A stretch of DNA of 64,000 nucleotides from Pueribacillus theae (lineage in GTDB: Bacteria > Bacillota > Bacilli > Bacillales > UBA6769): NCBI RefSeq assembly GCF_003097615.1, contig NZ_QCZG01000011.1, forward strand, positions 1 through 64,000. The letters run 5' to 3'. This document shows, one piece after another, positions 54,150-62,861 of this stretch; the stretch's first letter is position 1; each line of letters begins with the position of its first letter. The notes below the pieces were generated by a model. That model was not told where the DNA came from. It did not search any database and saw nothing but the letters and a program-made list of their open reading frames with translations. The position numbers were made by a program, and so were the translations under genes.

Positions 54150-55136
54150 TTGAGCAATCAATTTTTCAAAAAATGGGGACTTTCAGGCATTGTTCTTTTG
54201 TTAATGATGGCTCTTATTGCCGGATGCGGCACCCAGTCTGATAAAGAGAGCAGTCAGAAGGAAGAACCAAAGGAAACGACAGCAACAAATGAGAATCCAT
54301 TTCCAGTCACGTTCAAGGATGATGCCGGCCGTGAGGTGACGATTGAAAGCGAGCCTGAATCGATTGTATCGATTCAACCGAGCAATACTGAAATTTTGTT
54401 TGCGCTTGGATTGGGCGATAAAATTATCGGAGTATCTGACTTTTGCAACTACCCTGCGGAGACGAAAGATATTGAAAAGGTTGGGGGGCAAGATATAGAT
54501 GCTGAGAAGGTTCTCACGTTACTGCCAGACGTTGCCTTTGTAACAGACTATCACTATAATAATCACCCGGATATATTGGAACAGTTTGAAGAAGCGGGAA
54601 TTAAAGTGGTTGTAACGGGAAGCGCCTCATCCTTTGATGATGCTTACAGTACAATCGAAATGTTGGCGAATGCAACAGGGACGCCGGATGAAGCAGAAAA
54701 AGTGATTACAGGTATGAAAGAGCGTCTTGAAGCGATCAAAGAAAAAGCAAAATCGATTAAAGATAAAAAGAGAGTATGGGTAGAAGTTTCCCCAGCTCCA
54801 GATATTTTTACGACGGGAAAAAATACATTTTTGAACGAAATGCTTGAGTCGATTCAAGCGATTAATGTTGCGGCAGATCAAGAAGGCTGGGTGAAGATGA
54901 ACGAAGAAGAAATCGTTAAGTTAAATCCCGATGTCATTATTACAACGTATGGGTATTATGTTGACGAGCCAGAACAAGAAGTTTATAAACGCGAAGGCTG
55001 GGCAGAAGTTCCGGCGGTAAAAAACAAACAAGTTTTTGATGTGGATAATGACACTGTCACAAGGCCCGGGCCCCGTTTAATTGAAGGGGTTGAAAGACTT
55101 GCAGAACTTATCTACCCGGAAACGTTCAAAAAGTAA
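54150..55136 (+). CDS. btuF: Corrinoid ABC substrate-binding lipoprotein (BtuF), second system
   Basis: A 328-residue lipoprotein (lipobox LIAGCG, Cys about 27). VTFKDDAGREVTIESEPESIVSIQPSNTEILFALGLGDKIIGVSDFCNYP is close to bacterial BtuF/vitamin-B12-binding proteins, and WVKMNEEEIVKLNPDVIITT to the second lobe. TTG start after GGGGGAAGG. It is distinct from the copy at 35795, so the cell has two uptake systems. Confidence 0.88.
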   Translation: MSNQFFKKWGLSGIVLLLMMALIAGCGTQSDKESSQKEEPKETTATNENPFPVTFKDDAGREVTIESEPESIVSIQPSNTEILFALGLGDKIIGVSDFCNYPAETKDIEKVGGQDIDAEKVLTLLPDVAFVTDYHYNNHPDILEQFEEAGIKVVVTGSASSFDDAYSTIEMLANATGTPDEAEKVITGMKERLEAIKEKAKSIKDKKRVWVEVSPAPDIFTTGKNTFLNEMLESIQAINVAADQEGWVKMNEEEIVKLNPDVIITTYGYYVDEPEQEVYKREGWAEVPAVKNKQVFDVDNDTVTRPGPRLIEGVERLAELIYPETFKK

Positions 55137-56172
55137 AATCGCTTGGCTGTATGTGCTGGGGGGAGCGCTTGTAGTTAGCGCAGTTCTTCTTGGTTTACTC
55201 GTAAGCAGTGTGAGTTTTCCTGTTAGCACGATTTTACATATCGTGTTAGAAAAAACGTTTGGGCTTGGCTTTCTTGACCCCATCGCCAAAAATGAAGAAC
55301 TTATTATTTGGAATATCCGTTTGCCAAGAGTATTGCTTGCGCTTTGTGTTGGCGCCTCATTAGCCATAGCAGGCGCGGCATTTCAAGGGCTTTTACGCAA
55401 TCCCCTAGCCGACCCGTACACAATCGGTGTATCATCTGGCGCTGCTTTAGGTGCAGTCGTCGTGCTATTCTTTCAAATAACGATTATCGGTTTGGGAAAA
55501 TTCACCCTTCCAGTTGTGGCAATCATTAGTGGGTTAATCACGCTGGTAATTGTGTTTGGGCTTGTTCGTTTGAGTAACAAAAGCTTGGCGATTGAAACGA
55601 TTATTTTGGCAGGCATTATCGTGGGCGCTTTTATCAGTGCCATCACTTCTTTGTTAATTTCGTTAGGCGACCGGGATGCCATGACACAAATCATCTATTG
55701 GTTATATGGAAGTGTCGCAATGAGAGGGTGGAGCCATGTGCAATTAATTTTTCCCTTTATGCTCGTGGGCGCGTTCATCCTTCTTTTCCATTATCGTGAA
55801 TTGAATGCTCTGGCTTTAGGTGAGGAGGCCGCTGAACATATCGGCGTCAATGTGAAAAGGGGCAAAGTATGGATTTTAATCGGAGCTTCTCTACTAACAG
55901 GGGCTGCGGTGGCTGTCTCAGGCTCGATTGGATTTGTCGGTCTTGTGATTCCGCACCTCGTTCGTCTTGTGACAGGTCCGAATCATCATCACGTTCTTCC
56001 GCTGTCCATGTTAACCGGCGGTGCTTTCCTTATTTTGGCCGATTTATTGGCACGAACCGTTATTGCCCCGCAAGAATTGCCGATTGGGGTAGTGACAGCC
56101 ATTATCGGCGCTCCCGTGTTTGCTTTCCTATTAATAAGAGAAAGAATTGGAAGAGGGGTTCATCATGATTAA
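55099..56172 (+). CDS. btuC: Corrinoid ABC permease (BtuC), second system
   Basis: A roughly 357-residue FecCD-type permease: NIRLPRVLLALCVGASLAIAGAAFQGLLRNPLADPYTIGVSSGAALGA and GFVGLVIPHLVRLVTGPNHHHVLP. The start is uncertain: TTG codons at 55081, 55090 and 55099 all lie inside the end of btuF; 55099 has AAGGGG nine bases upstream. Overlap suggests coupled translation. Confidence 0.82.
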   Translation: MQNLSTRKRSKSKIAWLYVLGGALVVSAVLLGLLVSSVSFPVSTILHIVLEKTFGLGFLDPIAKNEELIIWNIRLPRVLLALCVGASLAIAGAAFQGLLRNPLADPYTIGVSSGAALGAVVVLFFQITIIGLGKFTLPVVAIISGLITLVIVFGLVRLSNKSLAIETIILAGIIVGAFISAITSLLISLGDRDAMTQIIYWLYGSVAMRGWSHVQLIFPFMLVGAFILLFHYRELNALALGEEAAEHIGVNVKRGKVWILIGASLLTGAAVAVSGSIGFVGLVIPHLVRLVTGPNHHHVLPLSMLTGGAFLILADLLARTVIAPQELPIGVVTAIIGAPVFAFLLIRERIGRGVHHD

Positions 56173-56974
56173 AATTGAAAATCTAGCAGGCGGATATTCA
56201 AAGACCCCGATTATTCATGATCTGAATTTGGAAATTAAAAAAGGGGAGTTTTTTGTTTTACTAGGGCCAAATGGAAGCGGCAAATCAACGCTTTTCAAAC
56301 TTATTACAGGCCGGTTGCCAATCCAAAATGGAAAAGTAACAATTGATGGAAAAGAAATTTCAGCTTTATCTAAGCTCGAAAAAGCAAGAAAAATTGCCGT
56401 TCTTCAACAGGAAATGCAAGTGACATTTGATTATACAGTGGAAGATATTATTAGCCTTGGCCGCTATCCTCATCAAAAAGGAATGTTAAAAAGGCTTTCA
56501 ACCTATGATCGTGAAATTATTGATCGCATGATGGAAATTACGAATGTTGAACAGTTTCGGTATATGCAATTTCGAACGATTAGCGGCGGTGAAAAACAGC
56601 GGGTGCTACTGGCAAAAGCATTGGCGCAAGAACCGGAAATTTTATTATTAGATGAACCGACAAATCATTTGGATATCAAACATACGTTCAACATGTTAAA
56701 TCTATTAAAAGAATGGCAGAAAACAAAAGGGTTAACGATTTTTGCGATTTTGCACGATTTAAATGTTGCGTCCCTCTATGCAAATCGAATAGGACTGCTT
56801 TATAACGGGACATTTTTGGACGTAGGGGATGTTGACCTCTTAAGAAACGAAGAACAATTAAAAAAGGTTTACGAAGTGCAAATCAGCACGCAAACCCATC
56901 CGACAATTAATAAGCCGCAAATTTTTATGACACCAACTTATTTAACTCGTGAAGCTGTAAAAAACTCGAAATAA
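56165..56974 (+). CDS. btuD: Corrinoid ABC ATPase (BtuD), second system
   Basis: A 269-residue FepC/BtuD-class ATPase: Walker A GPNGSGKST, signature ISGGEKQRVLLAKALAQ, Walker B ILLLDEPTNHLDI, His-switch LHDLN. ATG 56165 follows GAAGAGGGG and overlaps btuC by 8 bases. Confidence 0.88.
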   Translation: MIKIENLAGGYSKTPIIHDLNLEIKKGEFFVLLGPNGSGKSTLFKLITGRLPIQNGKVTIDGKEISALSKLEKARKIAVLQQEMQVTFDYTVEDIISLGRYPHQKGMLKRLSTYDREIIDRMMEITNVEQFRYMQFRTISGGEKQRVLLAKALAQEPEILLLDEPTNHLDIKHTFNMLNLLKEWQKTKGLTIFAILHDLNVASLYANRIGLLYNGTFLDVGDVDLLRNEEQLKKVYEVQISTQTHPTINKPQIFMTPTYLTREAVKNSK

Positions 56975-57057
56975 GCTTGGTCAATATAGATGGAATAAAA
57001 GAATTTTAATTCACAGTTTGGTTTCACATAAGTAGATTGGAAAAGGAGGGAATACTA

Positions 57058-58440
57058 TTGGATGAACGAAGAATTGTCGTTGCCGGTACAGGAAGCGGTG
57101 TCGGAAAAACAACGGTAACCATTGGGCTGATGTCAGCATTAAAGAAAAAAGGGCTAACTGTTCAAGGGTTTAAATGCGGGCCAGATTACATTGACCCATC
57201 GTATCATACAGCAGTAACCGGAAGAATTTCGCGCAACATAGACAGTTGGATGTTTCATGAGGATACAGTGCTTGATATTTTTGCTTATGGAAGTAAAGAA
57301 GCGGATATTTCGGTCATTGAAGGCGTGATGGGGTTTTTTGACGGGAAAGATCCGAGAACAAACAAAGGGAGCACAGCTGAGATTAGTGTATTAACGAAAA
57401 GTCCAGTGCTCCTTATTGTGAATTGCGCAAGTATGGCGCGAAGCGCAGCAGCGATTGTCAAAGGGTTTCAAACCCTCTCAGATGAGCCCGCGATCGTGGG
57501 GGTGATTGCCAATCAAGTGGGAAGCGAAGGACATTATAAGATCGTAAAGACAGCAATCGAACAAGAATGTGGCATTCCTGTGATTGGCTATTTGAAGCGC
57601 GAACAGAACATTGAAGTGCCGGAAAGACAACTTGGGCTCATCCCTTCCATTGAACGAGGAGATCTTGATCCTTTCTTCGATCGTTTAGGGGAGCTTATTC
57701 TTGAAACGGTTGATATTGACAAATTACTTGAATTATCGAAAGTGGAGCCTTTGCATGTGAATAACAGCTCCTCGCTATTTGAAAAAAAGAAAGATCCCTT
57801 TGTTAGAATTGCGGTTGCAAAAGACATGGCATTCCAGTCGTATTATCAAGAAAATTTAGAAATTCTGGCGTCTTACGGTGCGGAGCTTGTTTATTTTTCA
57901 CCGTTAGCGGATGAAGCATTACCGAATGCAATCGATGGGATTTACATAGGGGGAAGCTTGCCAGAGGAATTTGTAAGCAAGCTTGAGGAAAATCAAATCG
58001 TGAAAACCTCCCTAAAAGAAGCGATTGAAAATGGCGTGCCGACGTTAGCTGAAGGCGGTGGGTTTATGTATTTAACGAACACGATTGAAACGACCGAAAA
58101 GAAAACGTATGGCATGGTCGGAATCATTCCAGGGAACATCAAAGTCGAATCAACTTTAAAGGCGATTGGGTATAGGGAGGTCGAAGGCCAGCGCCATAAC
58201 TTTTTGCTTCACGAAAACGAAATGGCCAGAGGGCATGAATTCCATTATACAACATTTCATTCTGAACAAGATTTCCCGTATGCTTATGAAACAAAGGGGA
58301 TGCGCGGAACAAAGAAGGAAGGCTTCTTAAAAAACAATCTCGTTGCAGGCTATACCCAGTTCCACTTTGCCTCAAACCCTAAAATGGCAGAAAATTGGAT
58401 TCAAAAATGCCTTGAATACAAGGGTGGTTGCCATGAATAA
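57058..58440 (+). CDS. cbiA: Cobyrinate a,c-diamide synthase (CbiA)
   Basis: A 460-residue glutamine-dependent amidotransferase. The ATP-grasp-like P-loop domain has VAGTGSGVGKTTVTIGLM, GFKCGPDYIDPSYHTAVTGR and VIEGVMGFFDG; the C-terminal GATase domain ends with HFHYT-like EFHYTTFH and YTQFHFASNP. In the place of the nucleophile loop it reads LAEGGGFMYL where CbiA normally has a cysteine (AECGGFMYL); at about residue 340 the expected Cys appears to be Gly (GCG to GGT-type change), so glutaminase activity should be checked. TTG start after AAAGGAGGG. It lies behind riboswitch 2 genes. Confidence 0.85.
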   Translation: MDERRIVVAGTGSGVGKTTVTIGLMSALKKKGLTVQGFKCGPDYIDPSYHTAVTGRISRNIDSWMFHEDTVLDIFAYGSKEADISVIEGVMGFFDGKDPRTNKGSTAEISVLTKSPVLLIVNCASMARSAAAIVKGFQTLSDEPAIVGVIANQVGSEGHYKIVKTAIEQECGIPVIGYLKREQNIEVPERQLGLIPSIERGDLDPFFDRLGELILETVDIDKLLELSKVEPLHVNNSSSLFEKKKDPFVRIAVAKDMAFQSYYQENLEILASYGAELVYFSPLADEALPNAIDGIYIGGSLPEEFVSKLEENQIVKTSLKEAIENGVPTLAEGGGFMYLTNTIETTEKKTYGMVGIIPGNIKVESTLKAIGYREVEGQRHNFLLHENEMARGHEFHYTTFHSEQDFPYAYETKGMRGTKKEGFLKNNLVAGYTQFHFASNPKMAENWIQKCLEYKGGCHE

Positions 58441-58984
58441 AACGAAACAAAACCAAAGGGGGTTAACACTCGTTTATACAGGCGATGGCAAAGGAAAAAC
58501 GACCGCTGCTCTAGGGATTGCATTGCGCAGCACAGGAAAAGAGATGAAAGTGAAAATTTTTCAATTCATTAAATCTCCACAACGCAGCTATGGCGAACAG
58601 CGGGCATTCAAAAAATTGGGTGTTGAAATGATCCAGCTTGGCGTGGGATTTACTTGGACGAAGACACCTGAAGAACACCGGGAGGCGTTAAAAAAAGGAT
58701 GGCCACTGGCAAAAGAAGCCGTCATGAGCGGGGAATATGATGTTATCATTTTAGATGAATTAAACAATGCCCTTTCTATTGATCGATTTCCGATCGATGA
58801 TGTGTTGCCGCTTGATGAAGTGATTGATTTGATTCAAAATAGACCGTCCCATGTTCATTTGGTCATCACTGGAAGGAATGCAAAACAGGAAGTAAAAGAC
58901 GCAGCCGATCTTGTTTCCGTTATTATGCCTGAAAAGCATTATTATGATGAAGGAATCACAGCTGTCAAAGGTTTGGAATTTTAA
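58433..58984 (+). CDS. btuR: Cob(I)yrinic acid a,c-diamide adenosyltransferase (CobO/BtuR)
   Basis: A 183-residue enzyme that attaches the adenosyl group to corrinoids. P-loop VYTGDGKGKTTAALGIALRSTGK, KIFQFIKSP, and VIILDELNNALSIDRFPIDDVL are family blocks. ATG 58433 follows AAGGGTGG and overlaps cbiA by 8 bases. The stop codon TAA lies at the left edge of repeat R3. Confidence 0.9.
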   Translation: MNKTKQNQRGLTLVYTGDGKGKTTAALGIALRSTGKEMKVKIFQFIKSPQRSYGEQRAFKKLGVEMIQLGVGFTWTKTPEEHREALKKGWPLAKEAVMSGEYDVIILDELNNALSIDRFPIDDVLPLDEVIDLIQNRPSHVHLVITGRNAKQEVKDAADLVSVIMPEKHYYDEGITAVKGLEF

Positions 58985-59139
58985 TAGAGGATGTTCAAAA
59001 AGTCCGGAGGCTTACAGGAGGTAAGTCAGTTCGACGTTATCACAGGACGTGGTGTCTTTAGTCGAACTTCCTTATTGGCTGCGAATCTCTTCGTCAGCTT
59101 GCCTCTCGTTGTCCTCCTTTTTGAACACGCACTAGTAAG
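58982..59139. repeat. Dispersed repeat copy R3 (about 155 bases)
   Basis: Inverted relative to R1. Starts TAATAGAGGATGTTCAAAAA and ends CTCCTTTTTGAACACGC. Nearly identical to both ends of R1 but lacks R1's central 150 bases. It supplies the last bases of btuR's stop region and also the stop codon of the convergent sugar-transferase gene at 59132. Confidence 0.8.
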
Positions 59140-59800
59140 AGCCTTTCGAACCAAATAACAGCAAGAAGGTCTTTAAAATAATCTTAATATCTGTGAGAAT
59201 GGAACGGTGCTGGATGTACAACAAATCCAACGCTACTACCTTCTCGAAATCAAAATGCGCTCTGTTGCTCGTTTGCCATAATCCTGTGCAACCCGGCTTA
59301 ACTAATAATCGCTGTTTATCGTACTCGCTATATTCCCGCACCTCGCTCGGAAGCGAAGGCCTAGGACCGACAAGGCTCATGTCGCCTTTTAATACATTCC
59401 AAATTTGGGGAAGTTCGTCAATGCTTGTTTTTCGAATGAATTTCCCTGTTTTTGTAATTCTTGGATCATGTTTTATTTTAAACAAAGGTCCAGTTGCTTC
59501 ATTCCTTTCAAGGAGACTTTCTAATTTCTTCTCCGCATCAGGCACCATGGAGCGAAATTTGTACATCGTAAATTCCTTGCCATCCTTTCCGACACGCACT
59601 TGCTTAAACAGAATCGGTTGGCAAGGGCTTTCCAATTTTATTCCAATTGCCACAATGATGAAGACCCATGAAAAAACGATAAGACCCAATAAGGCCCCAA
59701 TGATATCCATTAACCTTTTGGCCAATAAATAACCCGGATCATCCTTTACAAGAATTTTCTGGGAGGTGAAGATGCCGGGTTCCTCAACTCGGTTTGCCAA
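59132..59800 (-). CDS. Undecaprenyl-phosphate sugar-1-phosphate transferase (bacterial sugar transferase)
   Basis: A 222-residue WcaJ/EpsL-type enzyme that starts polysaccharide assembly on lipid carrier. A hydrophobic helix (about 30-52) is followed by QVRVGKDGKEFTMYKFRSM, DELPQIWNVLKGDMSLVGPRPSLPSEV and KPGCTGLWQTSNR, the family signatures. TTG start at 59800 after GAGGAGGG. No other polysaccharide gene is nearby, which is odd for this family. Confidence 0.88.
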   Translation of the reverse strand: MANRVEEPGIFTSQKILVKDDPGYLLAKRLMDIIGALLGLIVFSWVFIIVAIGIKLESPCQPILFKQVRVGKDGKEFTMYKFRSMVPDAEKKLESLLERNEATGPLFKIKHDPRITKTGKFIRKTSIDELPQIWNVLKGDMSLVGPRPSLPSEVREYSEYDKQRLLVKPGCTGLWQTSNRAHFDFEKVVALDLLYIQHRSILTDIKIILKTFLLLFGSKGSY

Positions 59801-60013
59801 GAGGATTCCCTCCTCTTTTTTTCTTCACTCCATCTTACGGAAAAGAGATTTTTAGGGAAACGGCTTTTACCACAATCCCAACGAATTGCAAACTTCATAG
59901 AAAAAGGTTGAAAGGGATCAACGGAACGCTGCCGGTGCTTCTGAATAATATAGATGCAAAAAAGACTTGCCATCATTGGAAGGTAAGTCCTTGTATTTGA
60001 CGGGGTGGTTGAC

Positions 60014-60919
60014 TTGAAACTGAACCGTTTAGTGTTTTTGTTCCGTTATTTTCCTACAAAACATCCCAGAAATTATTTCAGCATGTTTTTTGGACTGCTC
60101 GGTTCTTTTTTTGGATTTGCAATATGGATCAATGATTTCTTGGGATTTGGTTCAGACAACATGGCTCAAATGGCAAAGCTTGAATCTACGATGTTTTTAT
60201 TTATCCCCGCTTCACTGGCTGTCATTGCCGCTTTATGTCATAAAACCGATTTAAAGTGTTTGGCTTTTTTGTTGAGTTTACCTGTTTTAAGTGTTTACGG
60301 TACTTTCTCTCTTGCTTATGTTCCGTTTTTTTGCTATTTCATTTCCGTAGGCTTGATGTATAAAAAATCGTTAACAAAAAAAGAAAAAGAAGAATTGGAA
60401 GAAATGATTATTGGGCAAGTACAAATGATTGGAAAAGAAACTGCAGCGCAAATGAAAGAATTTGAAAATCATTTGAAACTGCCGAATGAATTGAACGCTT
60501 TCACGTTTAAGAAAATTTATGAAACAAATTTGAAAGCAGCCAAAGAAATAAAACAGAACTATGACCATTTTATAGAATCAAAAGGGTTAGCCTATGCCAA
60601 TACGTACCGATTGGGAATTTTCTACCTGTTAACGAGAACAAATGGGCTTTGGGATTTAAAACAAACAATTGGAGATGACACCACGTATACATTCAAAGGT
60701 TCATTGAAAACGGGAGAATATATTGGAAACCACCATTTTGGCTATATCGGCAGGGCTGTTGGATTTAGCTGCAATGTTTTAAGGATTGCTGCAGGCATGT
60801 ATCAAGTTTACTCAAGGACATCAAATTGGAAATATATTTTTTCCTATTTTGATGACCCAAAAGATTCAAAAGCCATTTCGGATGGGTGTACAGATTATGA
60901 TCGCGGAGATTTTTTTTAA
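60014..60919 (+). CDS. Membrane protein with a C-terminal toxin-44-like domain
   Basis: A 301-residue protein. Three hydrophobic helices (about 22-42, 58-75, 83-115) are followed by a charged coiled-coil-like stretch (118-190) and a C-terminal domain (about 200-301). This has WDLKQTIGDDTTYTFKG, GNHHFGYIGRAVGF (238-251) and YFDDPKDSKAISDG (278-291), the pattern I know from bacterial polymorphic toxin type 44. TTG 60014 follows GGGGTGG; GTG 60005 is the alternative. It lacks any secretion signal of known toxin systems. Function unproven. Confidence 0.6.
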   Translation: MKLNRLVFLFRYFPTKHPRNYFSMFFGLLGSFFGFAIWINDFLGFGSDNMAQMAKLESTMFLFIPASLAVIAALCHKTDLKCLAFLLSLPVLSVYGTFSLAYVPFFCYFISVGLMYKKSLTKKEKEELEEMIIGQVQMIGKETAAQMKEFENHLKLPNELNAFTFKKIYETNLKAAKEIKQNYDHFIESKGLAYANTYRLGIFYLLTRTNGLWDLKQTIGDDTTYTFKGSLKTGEYIGNHHFGYIGRAVGFSCNVLRIAAGMYQVYSRTSNWKYIFSYFDDPKDSKAISDGCTDYDRGDFF

Positions 60920-61031
60920 TTAAAAAATCGGTGATTAAGCATAAGTACAAGCGCCAATACAAACGTTCTTTATAAAAATAGAATGTGGTTAGGGGATGGT
61001 TATTTATTGAAGAATGGAGGAGGTGTATCAT

Positions 61032-61316
61032 TTGTACCCTGATCCTATCCTCATGAATACTTTTCGTGAAAAAATCAGAAATCCATTTTATTGGCATCGT
61101 GTCTGTCGAGTGATGTGGCCATACGCAAGAGGCTGTGACTTAAGGAATCCCCGTGTTGCGTACGGCATGGTTGACGGCTTGTCAGGTGCGTTAGATCACC
61201 CGATCACCCCGGAACAAAGAGAACAGGCAGCCTGCTGGCTGATGGGCTGCGGCATTGATCCCGCAAATCCTGTGCACAGAGGCAGAATGCTTTCCATGGT
61301 TCGCGGGATTTGGTAA
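61032..61316 (+). CDS. Unknown 94-residue protein
   Basis: I do not recognise a family. It is soluble, rich in Arg, Trp and Cys, with NPFYWHRVCRVMWPYARGCDLRNPRVAYGMVDGLSG and a C-terminal MLSMVRGIW. TTG 61032 is chosen because a strong GGAGGAGGTG lies 6 bases before it; the ATG at 61014 overlaps that site. It follows the toxin-44-like gene by 112 bases and could be its partner, but nothing in the sequence proves that. Confidence 0.6.
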   Translation: MYPDPILMNTFREKIRNPFYWHRVCRVMWPYARGCDLRNPRVAYGMVDGLSGALDHPITPEQREQAACWLMGCGIDPANPVHRGRMLSMVRGIW

Positions 61317-61384
61317 AACACAGAAGGTGAAGCTTAGTTCCAATATTCGCTCCTGTTAGAAACCTTAACTTTTGAAATCAAATG

Positions 61385-61416
61385 AGGCTGCGGTCACATG
61401 CCATGACGCGCAGCCT
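61385..61416. terminator. Hairpin between convergent genes
   Basis: AGGCTGCG (61385-61392) pairs with CGCAGCC(T) (61409-61416). It most likely ends hmp transcripts from the right; the T-run is short. Confidence 0.55.
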
Positions 61417-61428
61417 TATTTCTAAATA

Positions 61429-62670
61429 TTAATTTGCGATTGCTTCAGGCTCTTTTTCAAGTGCCATTGCAGGGCCAAAGAATTCAAAGTGGATCCGATC
61501 TTCCGGCACGCCCCAATCTTCTAAAGCGTGTTTTACTGTACGCATAAAAGGAACAGGACCACAGAAGTAGAAGTGTGCTTCATTGGAAGGCAATATTTTT
61601 TTCAGCCAATCTAAATCAACATAACCTTCTTTCGCAAAGCAGCCGTTTTTGCGATCATCATCCGTCGGTTTTTCGTAACAGAAAAATGCGCGAACGTTTT
61701 CATTGTTATCGGCAACAGTATCGACATGCTTCTTCATAGCATGGTAGTTGCCATTGATAGCCGCATGGATGAAGGTTACTTCGCGGCGAGATCCTTTTTC
61801 AACCAATGTATTGAGCATGCTCATTAATGGGGTAAGTCCAACACCCCCGCTAATGAGAACGATAGGCAAGCCATGCGATTCGTCAAGCGTAAAGTCACCC
61901 GCAGGGGCGCTTAACGGTAGAATATCTCCTTCTTTTACAACGTCATGTAAATAGGTTGAAACTTTCCCGTCAGGTTTGCCATTCATTCCTGTTTCTTTTT
62001 TGACGCTAATGCGGTAGTAATCTTTTCCTGGGGCATCGGACAAGCTGTATTGGCGGATATGTGTGTATGTTTCACCAGGGATTGATAGCTTTACACTAAT
62101 GTATTGGCCAGGAAGGTAAGAAGCTATCGCTTGCTTATCTTCAGGCTGTAAGTAGAAAGAAGTAATAACATCGCTTTCCTTTACTTTTTTTACGACGATG
62201 AAATTGCGGAAATCTTTCCATCCGCCAGGCTGGTTTTCTGCGGCTTCATACATTTCTTTTTCTACAGTTATGAACGCATCAGCGATAACACCGTAAGCTT
62301 TTTTCCACGCTTCCATAATGTCATCAGTTGCCGCGTCGCCGAGCACATCTTTCATCGCAGCAAGCAAATTCTCGCCGACAATGGGATAATGCTCCGGCTT
62401 AATGCCAAGGCTTCGGTGTTTCTCGCCAATTTGTTTGACGACTGGAAGGATATTTCCTAAATTATCAATGTTTGCAGCAGCCGCATAAACGGCATTTGCA
62501 AGCGCTTGCTGCTGTCTTCCTTGCTTTTGGTTCGCATGGTTAAAAATATTCAATAATTCCGGGTGGTTTTCAAACATCATTTCATAAAAACGTTTCGTAA
62601 TCGTTTGGCCATATTCTTCTAAAACGGGAACGGTAGATTTAATGATTTCAATCGTTTTTGCATCCAACAT
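61429..62670 (-). CDS. hmp: Flavohemoglobin (nitric oxide dioxygenase)
   Basis: A 413-residue protein. The globin domain (1-138) has the proximal-helix region YPIVGENLLAAMKDVLGD; the FAD domain has QYISVKLSIPGE and RQYSLSDAPG; the NAD domain has ISGGVGLTPLMSML and HFYFCGPVPFMRTVK-type blocks. It turns NO into nitrate using NADH and O2. ATG 62670 follows AAGGAGTGAT. It is divergent from nsrR, with an NsrR-like operator between. Confidence 0.92.
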   Translation of the reverse strand: MLDAKTIEIIKSTVPVLEEYGQTITKRFYEMMFENHPELLNIFNHANQKQGRQQQALANAVYAAAANIDNLGNILPVVKQIGEKHRSLGIKPEHYPIVGENLLAAMKDVLGDAATDDIMEAWKKAYGVIADAFITVEKEMYEAAENQPGGWKDFRNFIVVKKVKESDVITSFYLQPEDKQAIASYLPGQYISVKLSIPGETYTHIRQYSLSDAPGKDYYRISVKKETGMNGKPDGKVSTYLHDVVKEGDILPLSAPAGDFTLDESHGLPIVLISGGVGLTPLMSMLNTLVEKGSRREVTFIHAAINGNYHAMKKHVDTVADNNENVRAFFCYEKPTDDDRKNGCFAKEGYVDLDWLKKILPSNEAHFYFCGPVPFMRTVKHALEDWGVPEDRIHFEFFGPAMALEKEPEAIAN

Positions 62671-62730
62671 TAAAATCACTCCTTATTTGTTATCACTTTC
62701 TAATTCATTTATACCTCGAATAATTTTTAA

Positions 62731-62750
62731 AAGATATATTTAAAATACAT
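62731..62750 (-). promoter_or_regulatory. NsrR-type operator
   Basis: On the minus strand ATGTATTTTAAATATATCTT, an AT-rich dyad of the NsrR-site type. It lies 60-80 bases before hmp and upstream of the divergent nsrR gene, so one site could serve hmp and possibly both. Confidence 0.6.
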
Positions 62751-62861
62751 ATTTTAAAATCTGTCACATTTTCCTTCACAAAATGTTAATATCTTTAGCC
62801 GTAAGATTGGGTGTGGTAGGATATAAGAAAGCGGAGAAAACAGCGAAAAGAGGGGCTTTTT

